A stretch of 64,000 bases of DNA. Source: a virus. This document shows, piece after piece, positions 56,281-64,000 of this stretch; within the stretch, counting starts at the first letter, position 1; the number at the start of each line of letters is the position of its first letter. Made by a program: the position numbers and the translations under genes. The stretch is from positions 1 to 64,000 of IMG/VR virus record IMGVR_UViG_3300008266_000014; one strand, 5' to 3'. A model generated the notes under the pieces. That model had not been told where the DNA came from. It was given only the letters and a program-made list of their open reading frames with translations, and did no database searches.

Positions 56281-58353
56281 ATGGCATTTCAAGTTAGTCC
56301 AGGCGTAAATGTATCCGAAGTTGACCTAACTACCGTTATCCCAGCTGTTTCAACATCCGTTGGAGCTGTTGCTGGTGTATTTAGATGGGGTCCTGTTGGA
56401 AAAAGAACTTTAGTGAGTTCTGAAATCGATTTAGTATCCAGATTCGGAAAACCTACCAATTATAATTCAGAAACATTCTTCACAGCTGCAAACTTCTTAT
56501 CGTATGGTAACGCTCTTTACGTCGTAAGAGCTGCTAATACAACTGACTACTCCAATGGAGTGATTTCAGCTGTTGCTAATACAGGATCCGTTACAAACGC
56601 TCAAGTATTTGTTGTAAAAAACGATGACGTATATGAGTCTGTTAATACCGCAGTAGATACTGATGTTTTGTATATCGCAAGATATCCAGGTGAACTAGGA
56701 AACTCGTTGAAAATATCGGTTTGTGATAGCATCAACGCCTACAGCAAATCCGTTGACATTCAAAATGGTAACGCCAACCTCGAGTTTGGTTTTATTGAAG
56801 CTGTTGTCGGAAGCAATACAATTACGTTTGGTGTTGCTAATAGTGCTACGGGAACTTTAGCAGAAGCAAACACTAGAATGGTTGCTGTGTTGGCAGAATT
56901 AACTGTTGGTGATGTCGTTGAGGTTGGAAATAATTCTATAGGTAAGCAGTATTTGAAAATTACCTCACTACCAGCTTCAATAGGAACCAACTCCTCTTTT
57001 GCTAATTCGACATATAGATACTTCACTGCAAATGTTGATTCAGTTTATCAGCTTTCTACAGACTATGATAGCAATACATTCTCTAGATATTGGGAATACT
57101 TCAACAATGTAGATGGAGCTCCTGGCGTGTCTACTTTCCAATCTTCTCAGGGTAATTCTGCTGCTGTGGATGAGATTCACGTTGTTGTTGCTGATGAAGA
57201 TGGAAAAATCACAGGTGTATCTGGTACGGTACTTGAAGTTTATGCAGGTCTTTCTAGATCAACCGATGCTAAAACTTCTGACGGTTCCACCAATTACTAC
57301 AAGACTGTAGTAAACGATAATAGTAAGTATGTGTGGTGGGCCAATGACAGATCAACAGCTCCTTCCAACACAGCACTAAATGTTGCTAGTGTTGACACTA
57401 AACCTATCACAATCTCTTTCCAACTAGGTCAAGATGGTGATGGTGAAGATGTGGTAGCTATTGGTACAATCTTAGCGGGATATGATTCGTTTACTTCTGC
57501 TGAAGAGGTTGATATTTCTTTAGTAATGACTGGAAAATCAAGAGGGGGAGCTAATAGTGCCCAGATTGCTAATTACCTAGTAGACAATATTGCTGAGGTA
57601 AGAAAAGACTGTGTAGTGTTTGCTTCGCCAGACAAATCAGACGTTGTTAACAACAGCGCAGCAGATGAGGCTCAGGATATCGTTGATTTTAGAAACGGAG
57701 CTCGTGCTTCTTCGTATCTTGTGATTGACTCTGGTTACAAATATCAGTACGACAAGTATAATGATATTTTCCGTTGGGTTCCTTTAAACGGAGATATTGC
57801 TGGTTTGTGTGTTAGAACAGATTCAACAAGAGATCCTTGGTTCTCTCCAGCAGGATTTAATCGCGGGCAGATTAAGAATCTCGTGAAGCTAGCGTTCAAT
57901 CCTGACAAGGCAGAAAGAGATCTTCTATACAAAAACGATGTTAATCCTGTTGTAACATTCCCTGGTCAAGGTACGGTTCTGTTTGGAGATAAAACAGCAC
58001 TAGGCAAGCCAAGTGCTTTCGATAGAATTAACGTACGTAGACTATTCATTACCCTTGAAAAAGCTATTTCCACTGCAGCAAGATCCTCGCTATTTGAATT
58101 CAATGATGAATTCACAAGAGCTCAGTTTGTTGCTCTTGTAGAACCATTCTTACGCGATGTACAAGGTCGCAGAGGTATTTTGGATTATAGGGTTGTTTGC
58201 GATGAAACAAACAATACTGGCGATGTAATTGATAGGAATGAATTTGTCGGAGATATATACGTGAAGCCAGCAAAAGCTATCAACTTTATTCAACTCAACT
58301 TTGTTGCTGTTAGAACGGGTGTTGCGTTTGAAGAAGTTGTTGGTAGATTTTAA
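56281..58353 (+). CDS. gp18: Contractile tail sheath (gp18)
   Basis: 690 residues (T4 gp18: 659). The N-terminus FQVSPGVNVSEVDLTTVIPAVSTS and GVFRWGPVGKRTLVSSE is the classic sheath start. The C-terminal domain includes INVRRLFITLEKAISTAARSSLFEFND, REFVAL-type VEPFLRDVQGRRGILDYRV and DIYVKPAKAINFIQLNFVAV, which make the inter-subunit mesh. Protruding domains occupy the middle. Hexameric rings of gp18 contract to drive injection. AGGAGAACAAA precedes the ATG. Confidence 0.96.
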   Translation: MAFQVSPGVNVSEVDLTTVIPAVSTSVGAVAGVFRWGPVGKRTLVSSEIDLVSRFGKPTNYNSETFFTAANFLSYGNALYVVRAANTTDYSNGVISAVANTGSVTNAQVFVVKNDDVYESVNTAVDTDVLYIARYPGELGNSLKISVCDSINAYSKSVDIQNGNANLEFGFIEAVVGSNTITFGVANSATGTLAEANTRMVAVLAELTVGDVVEVGNNSIGKQYLKITSLPASIGTNSSFANSTYRYFTANVDSVYQLSTDYDSNTFSRYWEYFNNVDGAPGVSTFQSSQGNSAAVDEIHVVVADEDGKITGVSGTVLEVYAGLSRSTDAKTSDGSTNYYKTVVNDNSKYVWWANDRSTAPSNTALNVASVDTKPITISFQLGQDGDGEDVVAIGTILAGYDSFTSAEEVDISLVMTGKSRGGANSAQIANYLVDNIAEVRKDCVVFASPDKSDVVNNSAADEAQDIVDFRNGARASSYLVIDSGYKYQYDKYNDIFRWVPLNGDIAGLCVRTDSTRDPWFSPAGFNRGQIKNLVKLAFNPDKAERDLLYKNDVNPVVTFPGQGTVLFGDKTALGKPSAFDRINVRRLFITLEKAISTAARSSLFEFNDEFTRAQFVALVEPFLRDVQGRRGILDYRVVCDETNNTGDVIDRNEFVGDIYVKPAKAINFIQLNFVAVRTGVAFEEVVGRF

Positions 58354-58369
58354 TCAAGGAGAAACATAA

Positions 58370-58879
58370 ATGGCTTTCAATATTAATGCATTTAAATCGG
58401 TAGTTAGTACTACCGATTTTGCAAGACCATCGTTATTTCAGGTATTCATTTCTACTCCACCAGGAGTTACTCCGCTAATTCCTTTCAGCCCATTTTTGGT
58501 TCGTTCAGCAAGCTTGCCAGCCTCTACAGTAGGACAGATTGCTATTCCATACGGTGGAAGAACAATCAAAATTGCAGGTGAAAGAACATATGGAGACTGG
58601 TCGACTACCGTTATGAATGATGAGGGATTTATCATCAGAAACGCAGTTGAACAATGGATTGATATTATCAACCAAAGAACAACTAACTTTAGAGCATTTC
58701 CTAGCGAGTACAAAGTTGATCTTACTGTATCACAATACTCTAAAAAAGGTCCTCCACTAAAGCTAATCAAACTTGTTGGATGTTTCCCAACAGCGGTTAG
58801 TGAAATTGGACTTGATTGGGGTACACCTGACGCGATTGAAGAATTTAGTATTACTTGGTCTTACGACTACTGGGAATGA
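58370..58879 (+). CDS. gp19: Tail tube protein (gp19)
   Basis: 169 residues (T4 gp19: 163). FKSVVSTTDFARPSLFQVFIS, FLVRSASLPASTVGQIAIPYGGRTIKIAGERTY, WSTTVMNDEGFIIRNAVEQW and SEIGLDWGTPDAIEEFSITWSYDYWE cover the whole tube fold. It stacks as hexamers inside the sheath. The paralogue at 14578-15357 shares the layout. The gene is 16 bases after gp18 with AAGGAGAAACATA upstream, and is followed by a GC hairpin. Confidence 0.96.
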   Translation: MAFNINAFKSVVSTTDFARPSLFQVFISTPPGVTPLIPFSPFLVRSASLPASTVGQIAIPYGGRTIKIAGERTYGDWSTTVMNDEGFIIRNAVEQWIDIINQRTTNFRAFPSEYKVDLTVSQYSKKGPPLKLIKLVGCFPTAVSEIGLDWGTPDAIEEFSITWSYDYWE

Positions 58880-58883
58880 AATG

Positions 58884-58902
58884 AGAGGGGCTCTGCCCCT
58901 CT
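58884..58902 (+). terminator. GC-rich hairpin after gp19
   Basis: An 8-bp perfect stem (AGAGGGGC / GCCCCTCT) with a TCT loop, 5 bases after the gp19 stop. The following TCTAACA is not a run of Ts, so it may be a partial terminator or an RNA end that stabilises the abundant sheath/tube message. Confidence 0.6.
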
Positions 58903-58919
58903 TCTAACAAGAGGATAAT

Positions 58920-60440
58920 ATGGCCAGTTTGTTTGGGTACGAGTTTAGAAAGCAGGTACCAGAAGAGGAACCAGTTTCTTTTGCACCACCGTCTAATGAT
59001 GACGGTGCTGTTGTTGTGGCTGCTGGTGGTGCTTATGGTACTTTTGTAGACTTAGAAGGTACTGCAAGAACAGAAGCAGAATTAGTAACAAGATATAGGG
59101 ATATGTCTCTTGTCGCTGATGTGGAGCGTGCAGTAGATGAGATTGTAAATGAATCTATTGTTACGGACGTACGACATGATACAGTTAAGATAAATCTTGA
59201 TAAATTAAACTATCCAGAAAACATTACAACTATTATAACTCAAGAGTTTGATAATATCAAAATGCTCTTGGATTTTGAAAATCAGGCATATGAAATTTTC
59301 AAAAAGTGGTATGTGGATGGAAGGTTGTACTACCATGCAATCATTGACGACGCTAATCCTCGTCTTGGTATTCGCGAACTAAGAAACATCGATCCTAGAA
59401 AGATCAGAAAAGTAAGAGAACAGAAAAAGAAAAGAGATCCTAAATCTCAAACTGTTCTCACACAAAATCAACGTGAGTATTTTATATACAATGAAAAAGG
59501 TTACAACGCGCAAGGAATTGGTAGTGGTGCAGTAGCTGCATCTACTACAGGAGTCAAAATTGCAAAGGACTCTATTGTTCACTGTGTGTCAGGTTTGATG
59601 GACAACAATGGCTCAATGGTGCTCTCTTATTTGCACAAAGCCATTAAACCTTTGAACCAGCTAAGAGTACTTGAAGATGCAACAGTAATTTACAGACTTT
59701 CAAGAGCTCCAGAAAGAAGAATATTTTATATTGACGTTGGCAATCTACCGAAGATGAAAGCCGAGCAATATCTTCGAGATATGATGATCCGTCATAAGAA
59801 TCGGCTAGTATATGACGCATCTACTGGTGAGGTGAGAGACGACAGAAAATTCATGACAATGCTGGAAGACTATTGGCTTCCTCGTCGTGAAGGTGGTAGA
59901 GGTACCGAGATTACAACTCTTCCAGGAGGAGAGAATCTAGGTAAGATTGAAGATGTGGAGTACTTCCAACAAAAACTATACCAATCTCTCAGCGTTCCAG
60001 TAACAAGACTTCAGTCTGAGCAAGTTTATTCTATTGGACGTGCAACAGAGATCACAAGAGACGAAGTTAAATTTAGTAAGTTTATTAAAAGACTCAGATC
60101 TCGCTTTTCAATGCTTTTTCTTAAGTGCCTTGAAAAACAATTAGTATTAAAAGGAGTGGTGACAACTGACGACTGGAAATTAATGTCTCAGTTTATTGAG
60201 TTTGACTTTGCAAGCGACGACTATTACGAAGAACTAAAAGAAACAGAAGTACTAACTACAAGAGTACAGGTTGCAAGCCAAATGGCTCCGTACATTGGAA
60301 AGTATTATTCGCACGACTGGGTTAGAAAACAGATCTTCAAACAGAATGATGAAGAGATGTCAGAGCAGGATTCTAGGATAAAAGATGAGTTAAAAAACAA
60401 TCTTTTATATCCTCCTCCACCAGAAGAGATTCAACAATAA
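58920..60440 (+). CDS. gp20: Portal vertex protein (gp20)
   Basis: 506 residues (T4 gp20: 524). Conserved stretches include RTEAELVTRYRDMSLVADVERAVDEIVNE, WYVDGRLYYHAIID, LRNIDPRKIRKVREQKK, LSYLHKAIKPLNQLRVLEDATVIYRLSRAPERRIFYIDVGNLPK and YWLPRREGGRGTEITTLPGG. These are diagnostic of T4-like portals, widely used as a marker for marine myoviruses. It forms the dodecameric channel at one head vertex. GAGGATAAT precedes the ATG. Confidence 0.97.
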   Translation: MASLFGYEFRKQVPEEEPVSFAPPSNDDGAVVVAAGGAYGTFVDLEGTARTEAELVTRYRDMSLVADVERAVDEIVNESIVTDVRHDTVKINLDKLNYPENITTIITQEFDNIKMLLDFENQAYEIFKKWYVDGRLYYHAIIDDANPRLGIRELRNIDPRKIRKVREQKKKRDPKSQTVLTQNQREYFIYNEKGYNAQGIGSGAVAASTTGVKIAKDSIVHCVSGLMDNNGSMVLSYLHKAIKPLNQLRVLEDATVIYRLSRAPERRIFYIDVGNLPKMKAEQYLRDMMIRHKNRLVYDASTGEVRDDRKFMTMLEDYWLPRREGGRGTEITTLPGGENLGKIEDVEYFQQKLYQSLSVPVTRLQSEQVYSIGRATEITRDEVKFSKFIKRLRSRFSMLFLKCLEKQLVLKGVVTTDDWKLMSQFIEFDFASDDYYEELKETEVLTTRVQVASQMAPYIGKYYSHDWVRKQIFKQNDEEMSEQDSRIKDELKNNLLYPPPPEEIQQ

Positions 60441-60443
60441 ATA
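60436..60443 (+). promoter_or_regulatory. Late-promoter-like box before gp67
   Basis: AATAAATA, 7 of 8 matches to the T4 late-promoter element, overlapping the gp20 stop. It would place the start of transcription inside the gp67 coding start only 10-20 bases away, so its use is doubtful. Confidence 0.3.
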
Positions 60444-60449
60444 GGAGAT

Positions 60450-60686
60450 ATGATGGAAGTCGAAACACAACAATATGAATTAAGTGATCTTGTGAAGCTT
60501 GCCTATGAGGATCAACCAGCTCAAATGCAGGATGTTTTTAATGAGCTGATGGGAAGTAGAGTTCAAAACTCTATCGGACAAAGAAAATACGAGATTGCAC
60601 AGAATTTTTTTAATTCTGCACAAGAAGTAGATGCAGATTACGAAGAACAAGAAGAAGAGGATTTAGTAGATGGCCAAAACTCTTAA
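60450..60686 (+). CDS. gp67: Prohead core protein (gp67)
   Basis: 78 residues (T4 gp67: 80). The helical front half (ELSDLVKLAYEDQPAQMQDVFNELMGSRV and RKYEIAQNFF) is followed by an acidic tail (DADYEEQEEEDLVDG), as in gp67. It forms part of the assembly core of the prohead and is degraded by the gp21 protease. Gene order portal-67-68-21-22-23 is the T4 order. It overlaps the next gene by 17 bases. Confidence 0.85.
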   Translation: MMEVETQQYELSDLVKLAYEDQPAQMQDVFNELMGSRVQNSIGQRKYEIAQNFFNSAQEVDADYEEQEEEDLVDGQNS

Positions 60687-61665
60687 ACAAATGCTGGAGG
60701 TATACGCTCCTAAGTCGAAAGACGAGAAGCGTTTTAAAGACAAGCACGTTGTCGCTAAGTACAAGCTGGATGAGCCTTCAAAGGACGATAAAGTTTTCAC
60801 TGGAAGTAATGTGAAAGAAGTTGACAGAGAAAACACTCGTCATGGGTATAAGACCGGTAATGATGAAAAAGTCTATGAGCAACACGATTACACAGATGGT
60901 AAGATTGGTACTGTAGAAGTTATCCATCCAAAAGCCATTGTCGTAAGCCATGCAGGAAAAGGCAAGTACAAAGTTCACAAGGTTGGCAAAGAGTTTAGTG
61001 ACGGTATCAAAGTTGGAGAGCATCTGACTGACTCTGAACTCGATGATGCTACAGAAATGGGTGCTAAGATCTATAACAGAAATACTCAGACCAAAACAAA
61101 AATCAAAGAAGAAGCTCTTGACGAGAAGAAACTTACTCCAGCTGAAATGAAGAAGCGTGAGCAAGTAGCAAAAGCTCTCAAGCGTGAAAATCCTAATATG
61201 CCAATGGCCAAGAAAATGGCAATCGCTACTGCTACAGCAAAACGTGTTGCTGAAGAAGATCTTCACGAGAGCGAAGACTCACATAAGGCGTTTCAGGATC
61301 ATCATAATAAAGCTGCAAAGACAATCAAAGATATCACAAAGACACTTTCAGATCACTACAATACTGTAACAAATAAGAACCAGTATAATAAAGGTGAAGC
61401 TCAGTGGCATCATGTTAGTGCAATTAAAAACATCAACAGACAACTAGAAGATTTGCAGCAGGTGGTTGCTCAGGAAGTTGATTATAGCAAACCACCAAAG
61501 CCACTTAAAGAAGGTATTCAACTTGACGACGAAGGTCTTGAACTACTGAACATTGTGTACGACAGTCTCACAGACGAGAACAAAGTAGTGCTAGAAGATA
61601 TTATCGAAAACAATCCAGACCAATTGGTTGAGTTCCTTGATCAGCTGGAGGTGGATAATGGCTAG
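60670..61665 (+). CDS. Protein in the gp68 position, 331 aa, lysine-rich
   Basis: 331 residues where T4 has gp68 (141 residues). It is lysine- and glutamate-rich. Segments include AKTLKQMLEVYAPKSKDEKRF, DGKIGTVEVIHPKAIVVSHAGKGKYKVHKVG, and the phage-structural motif LTPAEMKKREQVAKALKRE followed by PMAKKMAIATATAKRVAEEDL. The C-terminus is a negatively charged helix (EDIIENNPDQLVEFLDQLEVDNG). The KK-AIA-A-AKRVAEE motif is common in phage core and scaffold proteins that are processed. A prohead core role is likely from position; direct gp68 homology cannot be shown here. Confidence 0.65.
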   Translation: MAKTLKQMLEVYAPKSKDEKRFKDKHVVAKYKLDEPSKDDKVFTGSNVKEVDRENTRHGYKTGNDEKVYEQHDYTDGKIGTVEVIHPKAIVVSHAGKGKYKVHKVGKEFSDGIKVGEHLTDSELDDATEMGAKIYNRNTQTKTKIKEEALDEKKLTPAEMKKREQVAKALKRENPNMPMAKKMAIATATAKRVAEEDLHESEDSHKAFQDHHNKAAKTIKDITKTLSDHYNTVTNKNQYNKGEAQWHHVSAIKNINRQLEDLQQVVAQEVDYSKPPKPLKEGIQLDDEGLELLNIVYDSLTDENKVVLEDIIENNPDQLVEFLDQLEVDNG

Positions 61666-61999
61666 AGTTCTTTCTAATCAGCTAGGTGGTAAATATGTTG
61701 TGCAGTGTACTGCCAACGATACAATTCAAGTTGCCTCTGCAAACGCTACTGCAAGTGAAACAGTAACTGGTCTAACTATCAATCAAGTGTGGTTCGGATT
61801 AGATTCTGGGTACTGGAAGATCAGCAGGGGAGCAAACACTCTCGTCATTTCAGACACAACTGGATACCTGGACTTTTCAGGTGCTGGTCAAGCACTGACT
61901 CTCGATTCAGCTGCAAATGTAGTTGTTAACTGCACAACTGCCAACTGCACACTAATCATAGATTTCACCAAGCAATCCTCATTCACTAGCGAGTACTAA
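61658..61999 (+). CDS. Small head-region beta protein, 113 aa
   Basis: 113 residues from ATG 61658, with GGAGGTGG upstream; the frame also opens with GTG-like codons at 61628, which would overlap the upstream gene more. The composition is beta-rich (GGKYVVQCTANDTIQVASAN, TINQVWFGLDSGYWKISRGANTLVISD) with three cysteines. It lies between the core protein and the protease, where T4 has no equivalent. A capsid decoration or core function is possible. No family is assigned. Confidence 0.65.
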   Translation: MARVLSNQLGGKYVVQCTANDTIQVASANATASETVTGLTINQVWFGLDSGYWKISRGANTLVISDTTGYLDFSGAGQALTLDSAANVVVNCTTANCTLIIDFTKQSSFTSEY

Positions 62000-62000
62000 G

Positions 62001-62648
62001 ATGAAGTTAATTAGCGAAGTATATGAAAAGGTAAATTTCCTTATAGAAGAAAAGGAAGGTAAGAAGAACTTCTTCATCGAAGGTATCTTCATGGTTTCTG
62101 AAAAAGGCAATAAGAATAATAGAGTCTACAGAAAACATATTTTGGATAGAGAAGTTGAGAGATACAATAGAGAATATATTAAAGAAAACAGAGCATTTGG
62201 AGAATTAGGCCATCCACAAGGTCCTAACATCAATCTCGAGAGAACAGCTATTCTTATCAAGTCTTTAGTTAGCGAGGGAAATAACTTTATTGGCAAGGCC
62301 AAGGTTATGGAAACTCCTTATGGAAATATTGTAAAAAATATTATTATGGAAGGAGGAACTGTTGGTGTTTCTTCAAGAGGCATGGGTTCACTAAAGATGA
62401 ATGACAGCGGCTTAAACGAAGTTCAAGACGACTTCTATCTTGCAACAGCAGCAGATGTTGTTGCCGATCCTTCTGCTCCAGGCGCATTCGTGCGAGGAAT
62501 CATGGAAGGTGTTGAGTGGGTATGGGATAACGGAGTTCTTAAACCTCAGCAAGTAGAAGAAATGAAACAAACAATTCAGAAGGCATCAAGTAGAAACCTA
62601 GAAGAGGCCCAGCTTAAAGTCTTCAAGCAATTCATCAATTCACTGTAA
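62001..62648 (+). CDS. gp21: Prohead maturation protease (gp21)
   Basis: 215 residues (T4 gp21: 212). Motifs: FFIEGIFMVSEKGNKNNRVYRK, RAFGELGHPQGPNINLERTA with the catalytic histidine H71, and GGTVGVSSRGMGSL with the catalytic serine (S124/S125), followed by ATAADVVADPSAPGAFVRG. gp21 belongs to the herpesvirus-protease-like S78 fold and cleaves gp22, gp23 and core proteins after head assembly. It begins one base after the preceding stop. Confidence 0.95.
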   Translation: MKLISEVYEKVNFLIEEKEGKKNFFIEGIFMVSEKGNKNNRVYRKHILDREVERYNREYIKENRAFGELGHPQGPNINLERTAILIKSLVSEGNNFIGKAKVMETPYGNIVKNIIMEGGTVGVSSRGMGSLKMNDSGLNEVQDDFYLATAADVVADPSAPGAFVRGIMEGVEWVWDNGVLKPQQVEEMKQTIQKASSRNLEEAQLKVFKQFINSL

Positions 62649-62658
62649 ATCTCAATTA

Positions 62659-62666
62659 TATAAATA
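62659..62666 (+). promoter_or_regulatory. T4-type late promoter box before gp22
   Basis: TATAAATA, an exact match to the T4 late-promoter element, 27 bases before gp22 in the 44-base gap after gp21. Confidence 0.6.
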
Positions 62667-62692
62667 ATAAAGATACTTTAAGGAGTAAACAA

Positions 62693-63679
62693 ATGGCAAC
62701 AAAACAACAACTAGATGAATTACAAGTGGGTGGTGGTGCTACTGGTGTCTCAATGGTTCCAGATGCTGGCACTAAGAAAACCACTTTGCCTAATTCTAAA
62801 AGTCAAGGTGACATGGCATCTCAGAAACTTGCTGGTGATCAAGAAGAAACAGATCCAGCAAATAACACAAAGCCAACTGGTGATATGTCTGCTCAAAATG
62901 CAGCTACTATCGCAACTAAACCTAGCGCAGCAGGTGCAAGCATGAAAGAACACATCGACGCAATGTTTAATGGTGAAGATCTCTCAGAAGACTTCAGACA
63001 AAAAGCATCAACAATCTTCGAAGCAGCTGTCCAGGCTCGCATTGCTGAAGAGTTGGTCTCTATTGAAGAGCAGTACGAACAAAAACTAGAAGAAGCTGTT
63101 TCTGAAATCGCTTCTGAGCTAACTGCTAAACTAGATGACTATCTAGATTACTGTGTTGAGCAGTGGATGGCAGAAAATGAAGTTGCTATCGAAGCTTCGC
63201 TAAGATCAGAAATCACAGAAGAGTTCATGGACGGTCTAAAGAACCTCTTTGCTGAAAACTATATTGAGATCCCAGAAGACAAGCTAGATGTTCTAGAGCA
63301 ATTGACTGCTAAAGTCGAAGAGCTAGAGAACAAACTCAACAGCTCGATCTCTGAGAATATCGAACTCAACAAAACAATCGACGAATACACAAAGCAAGAA
63401 ATCTTCGACAACGTTGCTGAGGGTCTAGCTCTTACCCAGGTAGAGAAGCTACGCCAGCTAGCAGAGGGTATTGATTTTGATGGTATGCAATCGTATCAGA
63501 AGAAGTTGGTCCTCGTCAAGGAAAACTATTTCCCAAGCCAGTCTCCTAAAGCTGCTGCAGCTAAAGAAGAAGATGATGCTATCGGAAACAATGATCTAGC
63601 AGAAGACACCCAGATCACTTTCCAGGATCAGTCAGTTAAGCGCTATTTCTCGGCTATTTCGCGCACAACAAAAGTATAA
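62693..63679 (+). CDS. gp22: Prohead scaffold protein (gp22)
   Basis: 328 residues (T4 gp22: 269). The N-terminal ~90 residues are a low-complexity region (TKQQLDELQVGGGATGVSM, KSQGDMASQKLAGDQEETD). The rest is a long acidic coiled coil (IEEQYEQKLEEAVSEIASEL, KVEELENKLNSSISENIEL) and a C-terminal MQSYQKKLVLVKENYFPS. The final segment with SVKRYFSAISRTTKV matches the scaffold family's end. gp22 is the main scaffold inside the prohead, removed by gp21. AAGGAGTAAACAA precedes the ATG. Confidence 0.93.
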   Translation: MATKQQLDELQVGGGATGVSMVPDAGTKKTTLPNSKSQGDMASQKLAGDQEETDPANNTKPTGDMSAQNAATIATKPSAAGASMKEHIDAMFNGEDLSEDFRQKASTIFEAAVQARIAEELVSIEEQYEQKLEEAVSEIASELTAKLDDYLDYCVEQWMAENEVAIEASLRSEITEEFMDGLKNLFAENYIEIPEDKLDVLEQLTAKVEELENKLNSSISENIELNKTIDEYTKQEIFDNVAEGLALTQVEKLRQLAEGIDFDGMQSYQKKLVLVKENYFPSQSPKAAAAKEEDDAIGNNDLAEDTQITFQDQSVKRYFSAISRTTKV

Positions 63680-63682
63680 ATA
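63675..63682 (+). promoter_or_regulatory. T4-type late promoter box before gp23
   Basis: TATAAATA, an exact match, overlapping the gp22 stop and 38 bases before the major capsid gene. It is the expected site of the strongest late promoter. Confidence 0.65.
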
Positions 63683-63719
63683 AGAAGAATTATTATCAAC
63701 CCCGTAAGGAGAAGTAAAA

Positions 63720-64000
63720 ATGATGTTAGCTGAAGAACTACAATCCAAATGGGATCCAATTCTGTCTCATCCAGATTTGGCTCCTATCAAGGATGCACAT
63801 CGTCGTGGTGTTACCGCTGTTGTTCTAGAGAACACAGAGAAAGCACTTCGCGAAGCCAATCAGTATGTCCCACAAACACTTACTGAAGCCCCTACTAACG
63901 TAACCGGTGCTGACATTGACACTTTCGACCCAGTTTTGATTAGCTTGGTTCGTCGTGCAATGCCTAACCTAATCGCTTATGATATCTGCGGTGTCCAGCC
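63720..64000 (+). CDS. gp23: Major capsid protein (gp23), N-terminal part
   Basis: The first ~93 residues, cut by the window edge. AAGGAGAAGTAAAA precedes ATG 63720 (a second ATG follows at once). The sequence has LQSKWDPILSHPDLAPIKDAH, then VTAVVLENTEKALREANQ and GADIDTFDPVLISLVRRAMP, continuing with NLIAYDICGVQ. These are hallmark gp23 N-terminal regions of marine T4-like phages. In T4 the first 65 residues are removed by gp21 during maturation. Order after gp22 is canonical. Confidence 0.97.
   Translation, partial: MMLAEELQSKWDPILSHPDLAPIKDAHRRGVTAVVLENTEKALREANQYVPQTLTEAPTNVTGADIDTFDPVLISLVRRAMPNLIAYDICGVQ

Overview
The window is a continuous piece of a T4-like myovirus genome, probably from a marine phage of the cyanophage/pelagiphage-like branch. 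About two thirds of it is a T4-type virion cassette: baseplate wedge and hub, fibres, neck, terminase, sheath, tube, portal, prohead core, protease, scaffold and the start of the major capsid gene. Genes are tightly packed with ATGA-type overlaps, the DNA is AT-rich, and TATAAATA boxes of the T4 late-promoter type lie before several structural operons. A 24-codon pqqA gene (PQQ precursor peptide) and a two-piece, circularly permuted tmRNA suggest a host that uses PQQ. A methylotroph with a PQQ methanol dehydrogenase, such as the marine OM43/Methylophilales group, fits best. This is inference: from memory, a two-piece tmRNA has been published for an OM43 myophage (Melnitz), and no database search was possible here.

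Layout. 1-4587: small accessory genes, including two 2OG-Fe(II) oxygenases, a GIY-YIG nuclease-like protein, a low-molecular-weight phosphatase-like protein and a 5'-deoxyribonucleotidase. 4712-7636: a metabolic and stress island with a DUF932 protein, an entericidin-like lipoprotein, pqqA with its own terminator, a rubrerythrin, two small membrane proteins and a Bfd-like [2Fe-2S] protein. 7660-7981: two-piece ssrA, preceded by a 9-bp closed structured element. 7998-11187: a third oxygenase, a secreted SleB-type endolysin, and the T4-order trio gp33-gp59-gp32 ending in a strong terminator. 11189-16336 (minus strand): tape measure with a lambda-type muramidase domain, a tail assembly chaperone with a probable -1 frameshift, a tube-like protein, an unknown protein, and the gp4 head-completion nuclease. 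16346-34507: gp48, gp53, gp27-like, gp5 (no lysozyme domain), gp25, gp6, gp7, gp8 and a 2168-residue DUF4815 protein. 34504-51886: fibre region with two S74 auto-chaperone fibres, a glycine-rich adhesin, a fibre assembly chaperone, a methyltransferase and a fourth oxygenase. 51932-64000: gp13, gp14 (apparent ATA start), gp15, gp16, gp17, gp18, gp19, gp20, gp67, a gp68-position protein, an unknown, gp21, gp22 and partial gp23.

How it works together. gp33, the late-promoter boxes and the replication trio indicate T4-style coupling of replication to late transcription, which drives the structural genes. The tmRNA, rubrerythrin, Bfd-like protein and PqqA look like host-supporting functions that keep translation, redox balance and possibly methanol oxidation running during infection.

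The most notable observations are the phage-borne pqqA, the candidate frameshift feeding the tape measure chaperone, the split tmRNA with an unexplained structured element upstream, the ATA start of gp14, and a module of about 60 residues that recurs in baseplate and fibre proteins. No gap over 300 bases lacks a gene or RNA.
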